DNA from: Ensifer adhaerens
GTDB lineage: Bacteria > Pseudomonadota > Alphaproteobacteria > Rhizobiales > Rhizobiaceae
Assembly (NCBI RefSeq): GCF_013283195.1
Contig: NZ_JABEKT010000003.1
Coordinates: 637,323-701,322 of the forward strand
DNA length: 64,000 nt
Reading direction: 5' to 3'
Of this stretch, positions 1 through 11,426 are shown in pieces. The first letter of the stretch is position 1, and every line of letters begins with the position of its first letter. Made by a program: the position numbers and the translations under genes. Below the pieces are notes generated by a model that worked only from the letters and a program-made list of their open reading frames with translations, was not told the DNA's origin and searched no databases.

Positions 1-756
1 AATTATGAGTTCTACAAAGAACTTCATACAGTCATCGATCGTGAGCCGACTTCGATGCTCGATCCGGAACTGCTGGGCCTGTTTGCCTCCATCGGCATTG
101 AAAAGGGCAAGCCCTTCGCCCCGGATGCGCGGATGAAGAAACTGCTGACCGAGGCAGTCGCTGTCGGCAACGCAACCGCCCGCGCGCTGATTTTCCGACC
201 GCGCCTCGACGGCTTCCGTCTCTATCCGAACAGCGCATGGGGGGCGGCCTTTGTCGGCGGCAGCTATCAATGGCTTCGGGATGGCGGCAAGGGTGGCCGT
301 TATCTGGACGCCAGGACTCTGTTCTTCTACCAGGCGACGGTCAACACGCCTGCCATGGTGGAGCAGATGATCGGCGCCGGCTCCCAGTATGCATATGCTG
401 CGACCGACCAGAACGGCGACTATCTGGATGGTGCGAAAACATACAAGCTTCGTATTCCCGCCAATCCGCCGGCCAAGGATTTCTGGTCGGTGGTGGTCTA
501 CGATCCGCAGACGCGCTCGCAACTCCAGACCGGCCAGACCTTCCCAAGCAAGAACAACAAGCGGGACAAGCTCATCGAGAATCCCGACGGTTCGGTCGAG
601 CTCTATTTCGGTCCGAAGGCCCCCGAAGGCAAAGAGGCTAACTGGATCCAAACCGTCGCAGGTAAAGGCTGGTACACCCTTCTTCGACTGTATGGGCCTC
701 TCGGGCCTTGGTTCGACAAGAGCTGGCGGCCAGGCGAATTCGAACCGATCCAGTAA
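1..756 (+). CDS. DUF1254/DUF1214 family protein, C-terminal part
   Basis: The reading frame is open from the first base of the window, so the N-terminus lies outside; the first internal ATG is at 55. The visible 251 residues match the C-terminal half of the DUF1254/DUF1214 proteins: the NSAWGAAF-like segment, a stretch ending FWSVVVYDPQTR, and the closing NWIQTVAGKGWYTLLRLYGP and WRPGEFEP segments. Family members are usually exported proteins of 350-500 residues with no firmly assigned reaction. It is followed by a row of other exported proteins on the same strand, but the 220-bp gap to the next gene argues against a tight operon. The family call is confident; the function is unknown. Confidence 0.8.
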   Translation, partial: NYEFYKELHTVIDREPTSMLDPELLGLFASIGIEKGKPFAPDARMKKLLTEAVAVGNATARALIFRPRLDGFRLYPNSAWGAAFVGGSYQWLRDGGKGGRYLDARTLFFYQATVNTPAMVEQMIGAGSQYAYAATDQNGDYLDGAKTYKLRIPANPPAKDFWSVVVYDPQTRSQLQTGQTFPSKNNKRDKLIENPDGSVELYFGPKAPEGKEANWIQTVAGKGWYTLLRLYGPLGPWFDKSWRPGEFEPIQ

Positions 757-979
757 ACAACCCGCTGTCCGAACTGCAATATGGCGTCAAATGATAAGTC
801 CGTCGTTTGCTTCCCTTGTAGTTAGGATCGGATGAAGAGGAGCAGCGGTCCGCCGGTGGACTGCTTGCTTCGGACGATGAGGGGGCTCGCCGGTGCATTC
901 TCGATCCGCTCACGTTAAATTGCCGGGATCTCGTCCGCGAAATAGCGGACTCCGTGTCATCGCAAGCGGAGTTGATAAA

Positions 980-2296
980 TTGACGCCACATCCATTCCGC
1001 AACGCCATATTCGGCGCATGCTCCTGGTCGTTTTCGTCATCCATCGTCGCGTGTTTGCTGCTGCTCTCGGCCTGCGCGAGTCGCCCGACAGGGGTGCTTG
1101 AACCGGTCGCGGCCAACCCGTCGGCCACTCAGGTTGAAATGCTGGTCGCGACAACCAGGGGCCGGGCGAGCAAGCCAGGTGAGATGTTCAGTGGCGAGCG
1201 CGCGCAAAGCCCAACGTTCGCGGACATTACCGTGTCAATCCCACCTGAGACCGCTCGCAAGGCAGGTGACGTCGCTTGGCCGCGAAAGCTTCCGCCGAAC
1301 TCGGCGACGGATTTTGCGGCAGTGAAGGCTGACGAGATCGACCGGCTGGCCGCCGAGAAATGGTTGAACAGCCATGTGCGCAAGAGCTCGGACGGCAGCG
1401 TCCTTGTCTTTATCCACGGGTTCAACAACCATTTCGAGGATGCAGTCTTCCGTTTCGCCCAGATCGTCCACGACTCCGGCGCGCGCAGTGTGCCGGTACT
1501 CGCAACGTGGCCATCGCGCGGGAGTCTGCTCGCGTACGGATATGATCGCGAAAGCACCAACTACACGCGAAACGCAGTAGAAAGTTTGTTCCAGTACCTG
1601 GCGCGTGATCCCGAGGTCAAGGAAGTGTCGATCCTGGCACATTCGATGGGCAACTGGCTGGCACTGGAATCCCTGCGACAGATGGCGATCCGCAACGACG
1701 GACTGCCGGCAAAGTTCAAGAATGTCATGCTGGCCGCGCCAGACGTCGATGTCGACGTGTTCGGTTCGCAGATCAGCGACATGGGTAAGCGGCGGCCGCG
1801 CTTCACCCTTTTCGTCTCGCGCGACGACCGCGCACTCGCTGTTTCTCGACGCGTCTGGGGCAATGTCTCTCGGTTGGGAGCGATCGATCCGGAGCAATCC
1901 CCCTACAAGGAGGAGCTGGCAGCGAACGGGATCACCGTCGTTGATCTCACCAAGATCAAGGCAGGTGACGATCTGCACCACACGAAGTTCGCGGAATCGC
2001 CAGAAATCGTGCAACTGATTGGCAGACGCCTTTCGGACAGGCAGACCTTGACTGACAGCAGAGTGGGGCTTGGCGACCATATCGTCGCGGCAACCGCCGG
2101 GGCCGCGCACACCGTCGGAACCGCCGCGGGCCTGGTCGTTTCTGCCCCGGCAGCCATCATCGATCAAAATACCCGGCAGAACTATGCGCATCACGTCGAG
2201 ACACTGGTCGGACCGTCCGGCGGAGCAAAATCAACCACAACCGATCGCGAGTGCAAACGAGCGAGCGGAACGAGTTCACGCGACTGCGACCGATAG
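980..2296 (+). CDS. DUF900-type alpha/beta hydrolase lipoprotein
   Basis: About 438 residues if translation starts at the TTG at 980, which has an AGCGGAG ribosome site nine bases upstream and gives a clean lipoprotein signal (hydrophobic run ending LLLLSAC, lipobox LSAC). An ATG at 893 is in frame but would place about 30 odd residues before the signal. The core is an alpha/beta hydrolase of the DUF900 type: VLVFIHGFNN oxyanion region, nucleophile elbow AHSMGN (serine) and a late DDLHHTKF segment with a possible catalytic histidine. DUF900 lipoproteins are probably anchored in the envelope; the substrate is unknown. The C-terminal 60 residues are low in conserved motifs and may be a disordered tail. 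Confidence 0.8.
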   Translation: MTPHPFRNAIFGACSWSFSSSIVACLLLLSACASRPTGVLEPVAANPSATQVEMLVATTRGRASKPGEMFSGERAQSPTFADITVSIPPETARKAGDVAWPRKLPPNSATDFAAVKADEIDRLAAEKWLNSHVRKSSDGSVLVFIHGFNNHFEDAVFRFAQIVHDSGARSVPVLATWPSRGSLLAYGYDRESTNYTRNAVESLFQYLARDPEVKEVSILAHSMGNWLALESLRQMAIRNDGLPAKFKNVMLAAPDVDVDVFGSQISDMGKRRPRFTLFVSRDDRALAVSRRVWGNVSRLGAIDPEQSPYKEELAANGITVVDLTKIKAGDDLHHTKFAESPEIVQLIGRRLSDRQTLTDSRVGLGDHIVAATAGAAHTVGTAAGLVVSAPAAIIDQNTRQNYAHHVETLVGPSGGAKSTTTDRECKRASGTSSRDCDR

Positions 2297-2409
2297 TTCG
2301 ACAGTCAACAGCATCCGAAATCCGCTTGATCAAACCGCGGTCCTCAGCCCGGTTTGAACAAAGACCAAAACAGGGGTTGTCCGCAACGGCGACCGTCACG
2401 GGAGATATC

Positions 2410-3201
2410 ATGAAGATTTGCATTATTCGTACCCTGGCGGTAATCGGAACTTGCCTCGTCGCTGGGACGGTCAAGGCTGCGGACAGCTATTCCCCGATGA
2501 CGCCGGAGCTTCAACAGACGACCACCGAAAGCGGATGGACCTTTTCCTTTGCCCCCTATTTCTGGGCGGCGGGATTGTCGGGGGAGGTAGCGCAATTCGG
2601 GCTGCCGGCGGTGGATGTCGATTCCAGCTTCGGTGACATCTTCGATAACCTCGAGTTCGGTGCGATGGCGATTGGTGAAGCCCGCAACGGTCCCTACAGC
2701 ATCTTCGCTGACGTCATGTATACGAAGATTTCGGGGCAGGCGGGCACGCCAAGAGGCGTCCTCGCGACTGACGTGGAACTCACGTCCGAAACGTTCGCCG
2801 GACTGCTCGGCGCGGGATACTCCATCTTCGAGAGCGATACAGTGCAATTGGATGTGGTCGGCGGCCTGCGGATATGGTCCGTCGAAAGCGAGCTTTCCTT
2901 TCACGGCGGCCTTCTCGATGGGAGATCCAGAAGCGATGAGGCAACCTGGGTGGACGGTCTGGCCGGCGTTCGTGGCACCTATTCGCTGACACCCGAGCTC
3001 TATCTGACCGGTTGGGGCCTTGTCGGTGCTGGTGGCGCCGATCTCGACTGGGACGTCGCCGCGGCGGTGGGTTACCGGTTCATGGATTCGATTTCGATGG
3101 TTGCCGGCTACCGCGCGCTGGGCGTGGACTATAGCGACAACGGGTTCGTGTTCGACGCAGTTCAGCAAGGGCCGATAATGGGCCTCGTGGTGCGATTCTA
3201 G
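2410..3201 (+). CDS. Outer-membrane beta-barrel protein
   Basis: 263 residues from ATG 2410, which has GGGAGAT just upstream; longer in-frame starts lack a ribosome site and would bury the signal peptide. The N-terminus is a typical Sec signal (MKICIIRTLAVIGTCLVAG, cleavage near VKA-AD). The mature part alternates aromatic and polar residues, has repeated GxGYxxF-like strands and ends in VVRF, a terminal aromatic that is the usual outer-membrane insertion signal. This fits a small 8- to 10-stranded barrel of the rhizobial outer-membrane protein type. It has no recognisable enzyme motif and its function is unknown. The gap to the next gene, about 105 bp, holds no gene. Confidence 0.75.
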   Translation: MKICIIRTLAVIGTCLVAGTVKAADSYSPMTPELQQTTTESGWTFSFAPYFWAAGLSGEVAQFGLPAVDVDSSFGDIFDNLEFGAMAIGEARNGPYSIFADVMYTKISGQAGTPRGVLATDVELTSETFAGLLGAGYSIFESDTVQLDVVGGLRIWSVESELSFHGGLLDGRSRSDEATWVDGLAGVRGTYSLTPELYLTGWGLVGAGGADLDWDVAAAVGYRFMDSISMVAGYRALGVDYSDNGFVFDAVQQGPIMGLVVRF

Positions 3202-3306
3202 CGAATCGCCCTGCCGACTCGACTGGTTTCAAGAGCGCCTGATTAGAATTCAGCAGACACCTGTCCAAACAAGCCAAGCCACCTCAGATCTAAAGGGAGA
3301 CGAGCG

Positions 3307-3726
3307 TTGAAGACGAGACGTACCATAGCAACCACATTGTTAATCGGGCTTGCGTTAACGGGCGCGACGCGCGCAGAAACCCTGAGCTACGCCGACGCCG
3401 TCACGAAATTGGCGCAGGACTGCGGTGCAGACATCAAAAAGTTCTGTCATGGCCTCAATCTCGGCAACGGACGGATTGCCGATTGCCTCCAGAAAAACGC
3501 AGCCAAAATCTCACCAGTCTGCGTCGGAACGATCACGACTGTGCTCACCTCGATCAGCCAGCGGGAGCAGGCCCAGGCCGCGTACGCCGGTGTCTGCAAA
3601 CACGATATCGCCCAACTCTGCTCGAGCGTGAAGGGCGACGGCTACCGCCTGGCATGCCTCATCAAGGCCGAAAAGCGCGTGGGTAAAGCGTGCAATCAGG
3701 CGATCACCGATGCCGGCTGGAGATAA
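3307..3726 (+). CDS. Exported cysteine-rich repeat protein
   Basis: 139 residues with a signal peptide (MKTRRTIATTLLIGLALTG, cleavage after TRA). The mature protein has two copies of the cysteine-rich repeat also found in Golgi GLG1: CGADIKKFC followed by IADCLQKN, and CKHDIAQLC followed by LACLIK. Each C-x7-C / C pattern suggests disulfide bonds in the periplasm. GGGAG lies eight bases before the start. Alphaproteobacteria often carry such proteins beside OmpA-like proteins, as here: the next gene starts five bases after this stop. No reaction is known for the bacterial members. Confidence 0.75.
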   Translation: MKTRRTIATTLLIGLALTGATRAETLSYADAVTKLAQDCGADIKKFCHGLNLGNGRIADCLQKNAAKISPVCVGTITTVLTSISQREQAQAAYAGVCKHDIAQLCSSVKGDGYRLACLIKAEKRVGKACNQAITDAGWR

Positions 3727-3730
3727 CCAA

Positions 3731-4309
3731 ATGACCAAGATTTCTTCCCTGCTCCTCACACTTTTAGTCGCTGCATCGATGGCACCGGATTTCGCGGCCG
3801 CTCAGGAGGTCTCCGAACAACGGATCGTCTTAGGGCTTGGCAAGCTCGTCGGCGCGGCTCCGTTGATCGACATCGCTATTCTCCGCCAGGAAGCCATGGA
3901 CGGTGGCGGAGTGGCGATGGCGTCGCTTCCGAACTGGGGCAAGATCGCCAAGCTCCCGCAAATGGTTGTCGAGATCGACTTCGAGAACGACTCGGTCATG
4001 ATCAAGCCGGAGTCCTATAGGTCGCTCGGCCTGATTGCCGATGCGCTTCATCACCCGAATCTCTGGGCCTACAAGTTCCTGATTGTCGGCCACTCCAGTT
4101 CAACAGGCAGTGACAAGCATAATCTGGAACTCAGCGAGAAACGCGCTGCGGCCATCGGGGAGATTCTCTCGACGACATTCGCAGTCGATCCTGAACGGCT
4201 CTACGCCGTCGGTGTCGGCGAGTACTTCCCGATCGATGGCTCAAAGGGCGATTCAGCGAGCAACAGACGCGTCCAGCTTGTCAATTTGGGTGTCTTCACG
4301 ACGCCGTAA
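3731..4309 (+). CDS. OmpA-like C-terminal domain protein
   Basis: 192 residues from ATG 3731 (an upstream in-frame ATG at 3710 overlaps the preceding gene and spoils the signal peptide). The signal peptide ends near FAAAQ. Residues about 75-190 form an OmpA-like peptidoglycan-binding domain: VEIDFENDSVMIKP, then VGHSSSTGSDKHNLELSEKRAAAI, then a GVGEYFPI and SNRRVQLV segment, matching the GHTD...N..LS..RA..V and NRRV motifs. It probably sits in the periplasm and touches the cell wall. It starts five bases after the cysteine-rich protein, so the two are probably co-transcribed. Followed by 233 bp in which I see no gene. Confidence 0.85.
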   Translation: MTKISSLLLTLLVAASMAPDFAAAQEVSEQRIVLGLGKLVGAAPLIDIAILRQEAMDGGGVAMASLPNWGKIAKLPQMVVEIDFENDSVMIKPESYRSLGLIADALHHPNLWAYKFLIVGHSSSTGSDKHNLELSEKRAAAIGEILSTTFAVDPERLYAVGVGEYFPIDGSKGDSASNRRVQLVNLGVFTTP

Positions 4310-4542
4310 CAATGCCTCCCGCCGGCAGACCACGCGTGCGCGCAATCGGCCTGCGCTCTCACCAAAGAAGCGCAGGCACTGCGGACTACTAACTCGAGGC
4401 TCGCATGACGTGCCGAGGATCCCATCTGCTCCCACCGGACCGCTTTAAGCCGGATACCCCCAGTCAAGCTTCTCACGGACGGGATGCGGTCCTTCATGAA
4501 TGAACCAGCGGCCCCTGATGGCCGAAGACAAGGAGACGTGTC

Positions 4543-4902
4543 ATGAGAATTACTATTCGCAAGATGGCGATGGCGTCAGCCATGATGGTGCTGACGTCCG
4601 GTGCAGCCCATGCCGACCCGATCGAAGGCGATTTTAGAACCCCAAAGACCGGCGCAACGGCAAAGGTTGCGGCTTGCGGAGCAAGGTTGTGCATGACCTA
4701 CACGAGCGGCGCATTCAAAGGCAAGCAGTTCGCGACTTTCACGCCCACGGGCAATGGACAGTACTCCGGAAAGCTGATCGACTTAACCAATGGCGGCAAG
4801 GAATATACCGGCAAGGCCGAGATCGCCGGCAGCGACATCAAGGTGAGCGGCTGCGTCATGGGAGGCCTGATCTGTAAGGACGAAATCTTCGAAAGACTCT
4901 GA
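4543..4902 (+). CDS. DUF2147 family exported protein
   Basis: 119 residues with a signal peptide (MRITIRKMAMASAMMVLTSG, cleavage near AHA-DP). The mature domain starts with DPIEGDFRTP and contains the cysteine pair CGARLC and a late GCVMGGLICK segment, a short form of the DUF2147 fold, whose members usually read WxTxDG...V.I..C...LCG. The length is normal for the family. An AAGGAGA ribosome site is 9-10 bases upstream. The function of DUF2147 is unknown; members are often secreted or periplasmic. Confidence 0.75.
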   Translation: MRITIRKMAMASAMMVLTSGAAHADPIEGDFRTPKTGATAKVAACGARLCMTYTSGAFKGKQFATFTPTGNGQYSGKLIDLTNGGKEYTGKAEIAGSDIKVSGCVMGGLICKDEIFERL

Positions 4903-5361
4903 GTTCAGGTGGAACAGCGAGGCTGAGCGCGCGCGTACAAAATCTCCTTGGAGTGAAGACAGCAGATCCAGCAGCGGGCCGCAATGTAACATGGCTTAGG
5001 CGGGATTGGGCGGCTGAGGGAGCTTTCGACAAAGGACCAACGGACGCAAAAGACGCGGCGTATCTGGGGTTCGCAAGCTTCACGATACGCCGGGCGCCCT
5101 CCCCTGCAAGGTGGGGTTTTGTGATTGCTGATGAGGTATTGAAACTTGGGCTGGAGCTTCAACCCTCGACATCGCGGCCCACGATCACACGCCGACTGTT
5201 TGCGACCCAATGTGATTTCGCTGGACGCGTCTTCGCTCAGGGATGGCACCGCCATCGCCGGCTGTTTCATTGAACGGAAAGAGGTATGGAGCAGAACAAG
5301 GCTGCTGGACCGTGATTAGTCCAACGGTCCGCTTTGTAAAATGGTTTGTAGAGGTCAACTA
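4903..5361. other. Intergenic stretch, no supported gene
   Basis: About 460 bases between the DUF2147 gene and the nuclease-like gene. Short open frames exist on both strands but none has a convincing start, composition or family match. A small hairpin with a T-run (CCCC...GGGGTTTT, near 5101-5121) could act as a weak terminator on the plus strand. Confidence 0.4.
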
Positions 5362-5820
5362 ATGAGCAATATTGCGCAGATTACCGGAAATATTGGCCTT
5401 TATCACGTTGCCCGCGAACTATCTCTGTCAGGGTGGAACGTGATGCCGACTGTCCGAAATGCTCGGGGCGCTGATCTATATGCTGCTTCGGAGGATGAGC
5501 GCACCATGCACCCTATTCAAGTTAAAGCACATAGTGGCAAACCGCAGGACACCTCGCTTGGATTACATCCTGAGACAATCGTAACCCCGTGGTGGGTATT
5601 CGTTGTCTATACTCGAACACCTGAGATAACCTGCTATGTATTGACGCTTGGCGAAATACACGACCGAATGGGACGTGATCCGGGCACTCGGTCAAGAAAG
5701 CCAGAACAGGAAAGAATATTCTGGCTTCATCGCAAATATTACACCCCCGGCAGCGAGTCGGAGATGAAAGAAGCACGCAACGCTTGGCATCGCCTTGGCG
5801 TGCCGAGGGTCATTCTGTAG
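5362..5820 (+). CDS. PD-(D/E)XK nuclease-like protein
   Basis: 152 residues from ATG 5362; an earlier in-frame ATG at 5341 is possible. Motifs fit the restriction-endonuclease-like fold: an N-terminal helix (GNIGLYHVARELSLSG), then RGADLYA with the acidic residue of motif II, a spacer, and IQVKAHS as motif III (Q-x-K). The following VTPWWVFVVY strand is typical of Hjc/Holliday-junction-resolvase-like and other small PD-(D/E)XK proteins. It stands alone with no methylase or antitoxin nearby. AT content is higher than in its neighbours, a sign of transfer. The fold call is moderate; activity and target are unknown. Confidence 0.6.
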   Translation: MSNIAQITGNIGLYHVARELSLSGWNVMPTVRNARGADLYAASEDERTMHPIQVKAHSGKPQDTSLGLHPETIVTPWWVFVVYTRTPEITCYVLTLGEIHDRMGRDPGTRSRKPEQERIFWLHRKYYTPGSESEMKEARNAWHRLGVPRVIL

Positions 5821-6120
5821 CGGATCATTGCTCCAGGACCGAACAGACACACGGTAGGAGGATCAAAGGACAAATGCCTGCACGACTGCCGCTCACCGGC
5901 CGGCAGCCGAGATGTTGTAGCATGCACTCATGTTATCCAAACTCACTAGCCACAAGTCGCACTGGTCAGCAATTACCCACCTTTTCACCGCTACCGCTCG
6001 CGTTGTATACGACCTATCGTCGCCAGCGACATATCTTGACACCGCTGAGAGCGTTTGATCTGCCCATGTGTTGTTTTGCATTTAACTGCCAGACTCCGAC
6101 GGCAATAACTTCAATAAGAT
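5821..6120. other. Intergenic stretch before the ISKra4 element
   Basis: 300 bases without a supportable gene. Composition is lower in GC than in the surroundings. It ends exactly at the left inverted repeat of the ISKra4-type element. Confidence 0.4.
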
Positions 6121-7680
6121 GAGACCGGTAACTTCTCTGGGGTCAGGCGGCACGCAGGAGTGGTGGCTTGGGTTTGAATATCGAAGGCATGTTCGGTTCT
6201 GGCTGTCGGAACGATGTTCTCAAACGATCGCGAAGTTCGCCGTTCAGCGCGGCCGTCCGGACCTGCATGAGCATGTGAGCGCCGTGGTGCGACCATCGCA
6301 TCTGCTGTTTCTTGACCATCCACTTGCCAACAAGCGAATTTACCGCCGACTCGGCGAGGGTCGTAGCGACGCGAAATCCGGCTCTGTAGCGCTTTCCATA
6401 GTTGATGATCGCACCGCGGTTGGAACGGATATAGGTGAGCAGCTGCGAGCCCAGGCTGTGAAGCCGTGAAATCGAGAATTCACCTTCTCGCTGCGATTGC
6501 TTGAGACAGACCAGGAGCCGCTCCAGGTCGCGGATCGCCCGATCGATGCGGCCGTGCCACAAACGCCACTTCACGGCCTTGATGTCCCTGCCATTGGTAA
6601 CGGGTAGCTCGGCGCGGTTAGAGTTGGAGCGGATCAGGTGATCGGCGATCTGCTGCATGGGCTGGATCTTCATGGCGATGTGGAACCAGTCGATGATGTG
6701 GGCTGTCGGCTTCGGCATCGCTCGGGGCAGCCGCTTGAGGATTTCGGCGCCGTCCGAGATCACGGTGACGTCACCGAAACCGCGATACCCTTCGCTCCGA
6801 AGAGCATGAAGGGCGCAATCCCGGATTGCGGTTCGGTCGGTGCTGGTGACAAAATAGCGGCCACCTGGTTCTCCCCGACCGCCGCGGCCGCATCGGGCCA
6901 CAACGAGTTCGAAGCTTCGCGCCGAATTGGGATCGGCACTGCGGACATGAGCCGTGTCGATGCGGATGACGAACTCTTTGCGTCGGTCGCCGGGAAGATG
7001 CATTTCCAGCTGGCGCCGTTCATCAGTTTCATGAGGCCTTGCGCGCCGCTCCTCCTGTGCAATCTGATCGTCTAGTCGCTCGCCGATCTTGATGGTGCGC
7101 TTGCGCACGGTGGGATGCGTCTCCGTTGGTTCGACGGGTAAGAACTCGGCCAGCACCTTCACTGCCTGCCGGTACGGCATCATGCTTCCCAGCCGCAGTT
7201 CCATCAATTCGGGCGTCGCTCGATCGGGGCAGATTTCTTTCAGCGGTGCGAAGGCGCCGGCAATGCCGGGGTGACAATCCCGGCACAGCATCCAGCGGGG
7301 ATTGCGGACCTCGACCGTGCCGAAGACGGTTCGGATCTGGCGCGTCGTGTAATCCTTGACCGGGCGGAACGTGTGGCAATCCGGGCAGACCCGACGAAAA
7401 AGGGAATAGGTCTCCGCTTCGTGGCTTACGACCACGCTCTGCAGCGCCGCCATGATCTTCTTGCCCTCTTCGATCGACAAACCGACCTCGCCGTCGAACA
7501 GGCGCTCCCAACTCTTATCAATTCGGACCTCACGACGAGAGACGTCGCCGAACTCGTTCTTCCCCTGGATCGTGATCGTCCATTCCACCGCCACCGTCGC
7601 CTCCTCCTTGAGCAAAGCGATGGTCATGAACCACTCGGGATTAACAATCCGTGCTCAACCCCTGAGAAGTTACCGGTCTC
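6121..7680 (-). mobile_element. ISKra4-family insertion sequence, 1560 bp
   Basis: Bounded by 23-bp inverted repeats with one mismatch: 6121-6143 (GAGACCGGTAACTTCTCTGG then GGT) and 7658-7680, whose complement begins GAGACCGGTAACTTCTCAGG. One transposase gene fills the element and its stop codon begins on the last base of the left repeat. I see no target duplication (AAGAT on the left, CAGCC on the right). The transposase frame is intact, so the element could be active. Confidence 0.85.
6143..7627 (-). CDS. ISKra4-family transposase
   Basis: 494 residues from the ATG at 7627; a GTG about 36 bases further in, preceded by AAGGAGGAG, may be the true start. The N-terminal third has two zinc-knuckle-like pairs (CPDCHTFRPVKDY and CRDCHPG) around the TVFGTVEVRNPRW segment usual in this family. 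The catalytic core includes RIDTAHVRS, ELVVARCGRGGRG and GGRYFVTSTD, then VISDGAE and IIDWFHIAMKIQPM, with the acidic residues expected of a DDE enzyme. It ends with an arginine-rich tail. It cuts and joins the ends of its own IS. Confidence 0.88.
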   Translation of the reverse strand: MTIALLKEEATVAVEWTITIQGKNEFGDVSRREVRIDKSWERLFDGEVGLSIEEGKKIMAALQSVVVSHEAETYSLFRRVCPDCHTFRPVKDYTTRQIRTVFGTVEVRNPRWMLCRDCHPGIAGAFAPLKEICPDRATPELMELRLGSMMPYRQAVKVLAEFLPVEPTETHPTVRKRTIKIGERLDDQIAQEERRARPHETDERRQLEMHLPGDRRKEFVIRIDTAHVRSADPNSARSFELVVARCGRGGRGEPGGRYFVTSTDRTAIRDCALHALRSEGYRGFGDVTVISDGAEILKRLPRAMPKPTAHIIDWFHIAMKIQPMQQIADHLIRSNSNRAELPVTNGRDIKAVKWRLWHGRIDRAIRDLERLLVCLKQSQREGEFSISRLHSLGSQLLTYIRSNRGAIINYGKRYRAGFRVATTLAESAVNSLVGKWMVKKQQMRWSHHGAHMLMQVRTAALNGELRDRLRTSFRQPEPNMPSIFKPKPPLLRAA

Positions 7681-7760
7681 CAGCCAGGGCTGTAATCCAT
7701 CGAGCAGATTTCCTCATCTCCCTCTCCCATCGATGTTAACGTCATGTGTCGGGCAACCAC

Positions 7761-9101
7761 CTACCGGATCACCAGCAAGTGTTTCGACCCGGCGCGAAAC
7801 AGATCGAGCGCTATCGTGCCACTGGCGTTCTTTAACGCTGTCTCGAGTTCCGCCACGGTCGCGATAGGCCGGCGATTGGCAGCAACGATCACATCGCCCA
7901 TGCGCAGACCGGCTCGGGCCGCAGCACTTCCATCTTCAACGCTGGAAACAACCACGTTGCCGGCCGCATCCTGGAACTCAGCGCCCTCAAGGCGAGCGGG
8001 CATGGCTCCAGGCTTGGCAATTGCCTTGTCCGGCTCGATGCGCATTGACACCGTATTGCGAACCCGATCGCGCAGAAGTTCGATTTCGACCTCCGATCCG
8101 ACCTGAGCCAGGCCGACACGATTGCGGAGATCTGCCGAGCCCGTGATTTTCCGATTGTTGACGGCGATGATGACATCGCCAGCTCGAAGGCCCGCCTGTT
8201 CCGCGGGGGAATCTTTCTCAACGTTGCCGACGACGGCGCCGTAGCTTTCCTCGATGCTGAGCGCTTCGGCGAGGTCGGGCGTCAGGTCCTGGACGGAGAT
8301 GCCGATCCGGCCGCGCCGCACTTCGCCATGCTCGATCAGTTGCTCCATCACCGCCGACGCCATTGCGATCGGAACCGCAAAGCCGATGCCGACATTGCCG
8401 CCGGTGGGCGCGATGATTGAGGTGTTGACGCCGACCAGCAGGCCGTCCGCGGTCACCAGTGCGCCTCCCGAGTTGCCGGGATTAATCGAAGCATCCGTCT
8501 GGATGAAATCCTCATAGCCCTCGACATTGATGCCGCCGCGGCCAAGGGCGCTGACGATACCGGAGGTGACGGTCTGGCCAAGGCCAAACGGATTGCCGAT
8601 CGCAACAACGGGGTCGCCGACCCGCAGGGCGCCGGAATCGCCGAACGAGAGCGCCGTCAGCTTGTCCGCGTCGATCTTCAGCAACGCGATATCGGTTGCC
8701 TCGTCGCTGCCGACCAGTTCGGCCGTGAAGCGGCGGCGGTCCTTCAGGGTTACCGCAATCTCGCCGGCGTCCGCGACGACGTGGTGATTGGTGAGGATAT
8801 AACCTTTGTTGGCATCAACGATGACGCCGGAGCCCGCACTCAGCCGTTGCTGCTGCTCAGGCGGATTGAAATAGCGGCGGAAGAAGGGATCGTTGTAAAG
8901 AGGATTGGTTTCGGCGGAAGCGCGAGACCTTACTGCAATGTTGACGACCGCCGGCGTGACGTCCTCCAAGACATCGGCGAGCGATGGTTGGGTGCTTGCC
9001 GACATCGCCGACTGCGGCTGCGCCGCCGGGAACGGCGCAGGAACCAGGATGAGGACGAGTGCGGCGAATACGCCGACATATTTCGACGAACGCGTGGTCA
9101 T
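7761..9101 (-). CDS. degP: DegP/HtrA-family periplasmic serine protease
   Basis: 446 residues from ATG 9101. A signal peptide covers about residues 1-27. The trypsin-like domain carries the triad His107 (TNHHVV), Asp137 (EATDIALL) and Ser211 (NPGNSGGAL). Two PDZ domains follow, the first around GVAAGVVxx-equivalent segment GAVVGNVEKDSPAEQAGLRAGDVI (abridged) and the second with a matching AAARAGLRMGDVI. A strong GAAGGAGGAA site lies about 22 bases before this ATG, further than usual, so the start could be slightly different. DegP degrades or holds misfolded envelope proteins under heat stress, which fits its place beside groESL and Hsp20 genes. It is encoded downstream of groEL on the same strand, about 200 bp away. 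Confidence 0.88.
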   Translation of the reverse strand: MTTRSSKYVGVFAALVLILVPAPFPAAQPQSAMSASTQPSLADVLEDVTPAVVNIAVRSRASAETNPLYNDPFFRRYFNPPEQQQRLSAGSGVIVDANKGYILTNHHVVADAGEIAVTLKDRRRFTAELVGSDEATDIALLKIDADKLTALSFGDSGALRVGDPVVAIGNPFGLGQTVTSGIVSALGRGGINVEGYEDFIQTDASINPGNSGGALVTADGLLVGVNTSIIAPTGGNVGIGFAVPIAMASAVMEQLIEHGEVRRGRIGISVQDLTPDLAEALSIEESYGAVVGNVEKDSPAEQAGLRAGDVIIAVNNRKITGSADLRNRVGLAQVGSEVEIELLRDRVRNTVSMRIEPDKAIAKPGAMPARLEGAEFQDAAGNVVVSSVEDGSAAARAGLRMGDVIVAANRRPIATVAELETALKNASGTIALDLFRAGSKHLLVIR

Positions 9102-9267
9102 TTTTGGGCCCGAACTCTTAAATTCCTCCTTCGGTGCACGGGCGAGGCTTGGGTAAAGCCCCCCGGAGTCACGATTTTGGCTCCTGCCAAACCAGCACCA
9201 GTTCGACAAACGCCGCGCCGATTCAAGCGAAATGCATCCCTTACTTCACAAGTCTATCCAAAGCCCA

Positions 9268-9282
9268 CGCCCCGTGGGGGCG
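9268..9282 (-). terminator. Hairpin after groEL
   Basis: CGCCCC-GTG-GGGGCG, a perfect 6-bp GC stem 18-32 bases past the groEL stop. The minus strand continues with TGGGCTTTGG, so the T-run is weak; it may attenuate rather than stop transcription into degP. Confidence 0.5.
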
Positions 9283-9299
9283 CGGACCTATCATTGCAG

Positions 9300-11275
<1,976 letters not shown>

Positions 11276-11426
11276 CTCGCTCTCCTCATCGACAAACAGA
11301 TTTTTCAACGGGTCCTCCGCGCCGCATTCGGAGCGACCGACGCGGGGCGCGCCGACCCTTTCGGCATCGCGCGCAAATCGATCTGGTTTTTGTCTTTTCG
11401 AGTTTCAAGAGGGGATCAGAAATTTT

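Noticed and set aside
6111-6130. A target duplication for the ISKra4 element
   Set aside because: The bases outside the two inverted repeats do not match (AAGAT and CAGCC).
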